Made by a program: the position numbers and the translations under genes. Positions 6,841-9,202 of a DNA stretch of 9,202 nt are shown here, in pieces (the stretch's first letter is position 1; each line of letters opens with the position of its first letter). The notes under the pieces are model-generated. The model saw only the letters and a list, made by a program, of their open reading frames with translations, made no database searches and was not told the DNA's origin. Source of the stretch: an uncultured Agitococcus sp. (GTDB taxonomy: Bacteria > Pseudomonadota > Gammaproteobacteria > Pseudomonadales > Moraxellaceae); contig NZ_CALETI010000101.1 of NCBI RefSeq assembly GCF_937920075.1, forward strand, positions 1 through 9,202. The letters run 5' to 3'.

Positions 6841-6878
6841 ATAGGACTTACGCGGTTAGTGAAATGCATAAGTCCTAT
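6841..6878. repeat. 38-base imperfect inverted repeat between aroA and the hydroxylase gene
   Basis: ATAGGACTTA (6841-6850) and TAAGTCCTAT (6869-6878) are perfect 10-base inverted copies. Allowing one mismatch, the arms extend to 13 bases around a 12-base loop. No T-run follows on either strand, so it is not a standard terminator. Ends reading TAGGACTTACGC resemble inverted-repeat termini of some insertion sequences and miniature elements; that resemblance is from memory. The right half recurs near 5641. Confidence 0.65.
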
Positions 6879-6883
6879 TCTCA

Positions 6884-9091
6884 TTACACTTCTAATACCT
6901 GAATTTTTAAACCTGCACGTTTTGCTAAGCTAACAAAATTCGGAAAACTGGTCGCAACATTAGCACAATCTTCAATTTCAATTGTGCCTGTTGCGCGTAA
7001 AGAGGCAATCGCAAACGACATGGCAATACGATGGTCACCATGACTGATAATTTTGCCACCACCCATTAAGCCGCCTTGAATCACCATGCCATCTGGTGTA
7101 GGTTTGGCATCAATACCCAAGGTAATCAAACCATCAGCCATCACCTGAATACGGTCAGACTCTTTAACACGCAACTCTTCAGCACCTGTTAAAACCGTTG
7201 TACCTTCGGCACAAGCTGCGGCAATAAATAAAGCTGGAAATTCATCAATCGCTAAAGGTACGTCTGCTTCATCAATATGAATACCTTTTAACTTGGCACT
7301 ACGCACTCTAATATCGGCAACAGGTTCACCACCGACTTCGCGCTCGTTCATAATGGTTAAATCGCCACCCATTGCTTTAAGGATGTTAATCACACCAATA
7401 CGTGTTGGATTAATACCAACGTGTTCTAAAACCACATCAGCATTTGGGGCGATACTTGCGCCTACCATAAAAAAGGCAGCAGAAGAAATATCAGCAGGAA
7501 CATCAATTTTGGTTGCGGTTAATTTTCCGCCACCTTTAATACGAATCGTCGAACCTTCGGTGCTGACATCATAACCAAAACCACGCAACATACGTTCGCT
7601 ATGGTCACGGGTTGGTGCTGGCTCAGTGACGACCGTTTCACCATCTGCCCATAAAGCCGCTAATAAAATACCTGACTTTACTTGTGCACTCGCCACAGGC
7701 ATATCGTAGGTCATCGCTTGTAAGGCTTGATTGCCTTTAATGCTCACTGGCGGTGTGCCTTTTTCACCTGTGGTTTGAATCACAGCACCCATTTGACGTA
7801 AGGGTTTAGCAATACGTTCCATAGGGCGTTTTGATAATGAAGGATCACCTGTCATCACCGTATCAAATTTTTGGGCGGCCAAAATACCCGACAACAAACG
7901 CATGGATGTACCCGAATTGCCACAATAAATGGCATTGGGTGGGGCTTGCAAACCATGTAAACCTACGCCATGAATTCGCACTTCACCATTTTTTGGCCCT
8001 TCAATAACAACGCCCATATCACGGAAAGCTTGTAAAGTGGCTAAGGCATCTTCACCTTCTAAAAAGCCTGAGACTTCGGTGACACCTTCGGCCAAAGAAC
8101 CTAACATAATCGAACGATGGGAAATAGATTTATCACCCGCAACACGTAAATTACCTTGTAAAGTACCGCCCGCTTCAAGGACAAATTGCAAATTTTTCGT
8201 GGTCATAGTCTTTTGGTATGCTGTTCCAGCTAACATGTGAGTAAAATGATGTCGTGCTGCTTGAGCACGGGTTAAAATGCCTAAAATGGCTTCACTATCT
8301 TCGGCTTCTACTGCCGTTTTCAGTTGCTCTATGCCTGAATTAAAGCTTGTTAATGCATTGAGAATGCTGGCTTTATTGGCTAAAAAAATGTCGTGCCACA
8401 TGGTTGGGTCGCTACCCGCAATACGAGTAAAATCCCTAAAACCGCCCGCAGCATAACGAAAAATATCTAAATTTTGCGATTCTTTGGCTAAAGCATGTAC
8501 CAAAGAAAAGGCTAAAAAATGTGGCAAATGACTGGTTTTGGCAAGCACTTCATCGTGACGCTCAACCGTCATCGTTAACACATCAGCCCCTGCAGCTTGC
8601 CACAATTGCTGAATTTGTTGTGTGGCTTGTTTGTCACTATGCGCCAATGGCGTAATAATAACTTTGTGACCTTTAAATAAATCGACTTTGCCTGCCAAGA
8701 CTCCACTTTGTTCTGAACCAGCAATCGGATGCGCAGGAATAAAATGGCTCGGTACATCGCCAAACACCCGACGTGCTGCATCAACAACATTGCCTTTGGT
8801 GCTACCCACATCAGTAATAATGGTTGTAGGACGAACGGCGTGTTTGATGCTGGCTAAAACCTTTTCAGTGGAACAGACAGGCATTGCCAAAACGACCACA
8901 TCAGCATTTGCTACGGCTTGAGCGGCATCGGTATAGGCTTCATCAATAAGGGCAATATCCAATGCTGTTTGTAAGGTACGTTCACTACGGCTGCTGGCGA
9001 CAATTTTTTTGGCTAAACCTTGTGCTCGAATGACGCGCGCCAAACTTGAGCCAATCAGTCCTAAACCAATAAAGGTCACTTGGTTAAACAT
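6884..9091 (-). CDS. tyrA-aroA: Fused prephenate dehydrogenase / EPSP synthase (TyrA-AroA)
   Basis: A bifunctional 735-residue cytosolic enzyme. Residues 1 to about 292 are an NAD(P)-dependent prephenate/arogenate dehydrogenase: GLGLIGSS (9-16) is the nucleotide-binding loop, and HPIAGSEQSG (121-130) and KTSHLPHF (185-192, catalytic His at H188) follow. Residues about 300-735 are 5-enolpyruvylshikimate-3-phosphate synthase: GDKSISHRS (319-327), GNSGTSMRLLSG (391-402), GDPSLSKRPMERI (415-427), RDHSERML (495-502), DEFPAL (616-621), EELRVKESDRI (638-648) and DHRIAMSF (686-693). Four class II signatures are present: GDK, SAQVK (468-472), RDHSE (495-499) and NPTR (561-564). The glyphosate-contact Gly is kept (G394), unlike Ala in the CP4 enzyme, so tolerance cannot be assumed. 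The fusion is known in Acinetobacter and Pseudomonas. The ATG shares one base with the upstream stop codon (TAATG), with AGGTG 8 bases before it. No ACT domain is present. The cmk-rpsA genes that follow in Pseudomonas are absent here. Confidence 0.97.
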   Translation of the reverse strand: MFNQVTFIGLGLIGSSLARVIRAQGLAKKIVASSRSERTLQTALDIALIDEAYTDAAQAVANADVVVLAMPVCSTEKVLASIKHAVRPTTIITDVGSTKGNVVDAARRVFGDVPSHFIPAHPIAGSEQSGVLAGKVDLFKGHKVIITPLAHSDKQATQQIQQLWQAAGADVLTMTVERHDEVLAKTSHLPHFLAFSLVHALAKESQNLDIFRYAAGGFRDFTRIAGSDPTMWHDIFLANKASILNALTSFNSGIEQLKTAVEAEDSEAILGILTRAQAARHHFTHMLAGTAYQKTMTTKNLQFVLEAGGTLQGNLRVAGDKSISHRSIMLGSLAEGVTEVSGFLEGEDALATLQAFRDMGVVIEGPKNGEVRIHGVGLHGLQAPPNAIYCGNSGTSMRLLSGILAAQKFDTVMTGDPSLSKRPMERIAKPLRQMGAVIQTTGEKGTPPVSIKGNQALQAMTYDMPVASAQVKSGILLAALWADGETVVTEPAPTRDHSERMLRGFGYDVSTEGSTIRIKGGGKLTATKIDVPADISSAAFFMVGASIAPNADVVLEHVGINPTRIGVINILKAMGGDLTIMNEREVGGEPVADIRVRSAKLKGIHIDEADVPLAIDEFPALFIAAACAEGTTVLTGAEELRVKESDRIQVMADGLITLGIDAKPTPDGMVIQGGLMGGGKIISHGDHRIAMSFAIASLRATGTIEIEDCANVATSFPNFVSLAKRAGLKIQVLEV

Positions 9092-9152
9092 TAGCGTAAC
9101 ACCTGTGCTAAAGCCGCCAAAAAGCGGGCATTTTCGCTTTCTAAACCAATAC
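9091..9152 (-). CDS. hisC: Histidinol-phosphate/aromatic aminotransferase, C-terminal end only
   Basis: An open frame enters from the upstream side and ends in TAA at 9093-9091, sharing one base with the tyrA ATG. The 19 visible residues, IGLESENARFLAALAQVLR, look like the final helix of HisC-family PLP aminotransferases, which often end in a G-x-x-x-E-N-x-x-F/L-L-x-A-L pattern. In Pseudomonas a hisC-type gene directly precedes tyrA-aroA; its product can aminate imidazole-acetol phosphate or aromatic keto acids. The gene is cut because real sequence stops at 9152 and adapter follows, not because the gene is broken in the genome. No catalytic residue is visible, so the call leans on gene order. 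Confidence 0.65.
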
Positions 9153-9202
9153 AGATCGGAAGAGCGTCGTGTAGGGAAAGAGTGTCTTCGCCTGTGTAGA
9201 TC
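9153..9202. other. Illumina TruSeq adapter with i5 index (sequencing artefact)
   Basis: The sequence from 9153 begins AGATCGGAAGAGCGTCGTGT and continues through 9185 as the reverse complement of the TruSeq universal (P5-side) adapter. Bases 9186-9193 are CTTCGCCT, the reverse complement of dual-index D505 (AGGCGAAG). GTGTAGATC (9194-9202) is the start of the outer P5 segment. All 50 bases are accounted for, so this is untrimmed adapter and carries no biology. Confidence 0.98.

Noticed and set aside
8575..8921. Short open frames on both strands inside the tyrA part of the fusion
   Set aside because: They are out-of-frame shadows of a long gene with dense conserved motifs.
1..9152. CRISPR array, tRNA, prophage, toxin-antitoxin or defence island
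   Set aside because: No regularly spaced repeats, tRNA cloverleaf, integrase, transposase or paired small genes were seen. The genes are standard housekeeping and envelope functions with continuous reading frames.
9186..9193. Unusual GC-rich sequence at the window end as a possible regulatory or mobile-element terminus
   Set aside because: It is the i5 index within the sequencing adapter and so has no biological meaning.

Overview
The window looks like ordinary chromosome from an AT-rich gammaproteobacterium, most likely Moraxellaceae or a close relative in Pseudomonadales. The pointers are a fused TyrA-AroA protein preceded by a hisC-type aminotransferase, an adjacent aat-bpt pair, a YiaD-like OmpA lipoprotein and the low GC content. 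I see no CRISPR array, tRNA, rRNA, phage gene or intact transposase, and no candidate for a wholly new system.

Layout: an OmpA-family lipoprotein gene (74-739, minus) is divergent from a class I DAHP synthase gene (1005-2093, plus). The 265-base gap between them is very AT-rich and full of promoter-like and repeated elements. The DAHP synthase gene ends in a clear intrinsic terminator (2101-2125). A plus-strand run follows: a DUF481 outer-membrane protein, aat, bpt and a MgtC/DUF4010 membrane protein, with gaps of 2 and 66 bases and then an 11-base overlap. Convergent to these, on the minus strand, are a fatty-acid hydroxylase/sterol-desaturase-family membrane protein (5664-6812), the 735-residue prephenate dehydrogenase/EPSP synthase fusion (6884-9091), and the last 19 codons of a hisC-like aminotransferase (9091-9152).

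The genes fall into two working groups. DAHP synthase opens the shikimate pathway, while EPSP synthase, prephenate dehydrogenase and the aminotransferase lie late in the route to chorismate and tyrosine. Aat and Bpt are the two bacterial transferases that attach Leu/Phe to protein N-termini, marking them for the ClpS/ClpAP N-end-rule pathway. The OmpA lipoprotein, DUF481 protein, MgtC/DUF4010 protein and hydroxylase are envelope proteins without a firm link to either group.

The most definite anomaly is technical. The last 50 bases (9153-9202) are an Illumina TruSeq adapter with an i5 index, not genome. The contig therefore ends at 9152, and that is why the aminotransferase gene is cut. The best biological oddities are a 38-base inverted repeat with a diverged partial copy, which together bracket the hydroxylase gene, and the repeats in the divergent promoter region.
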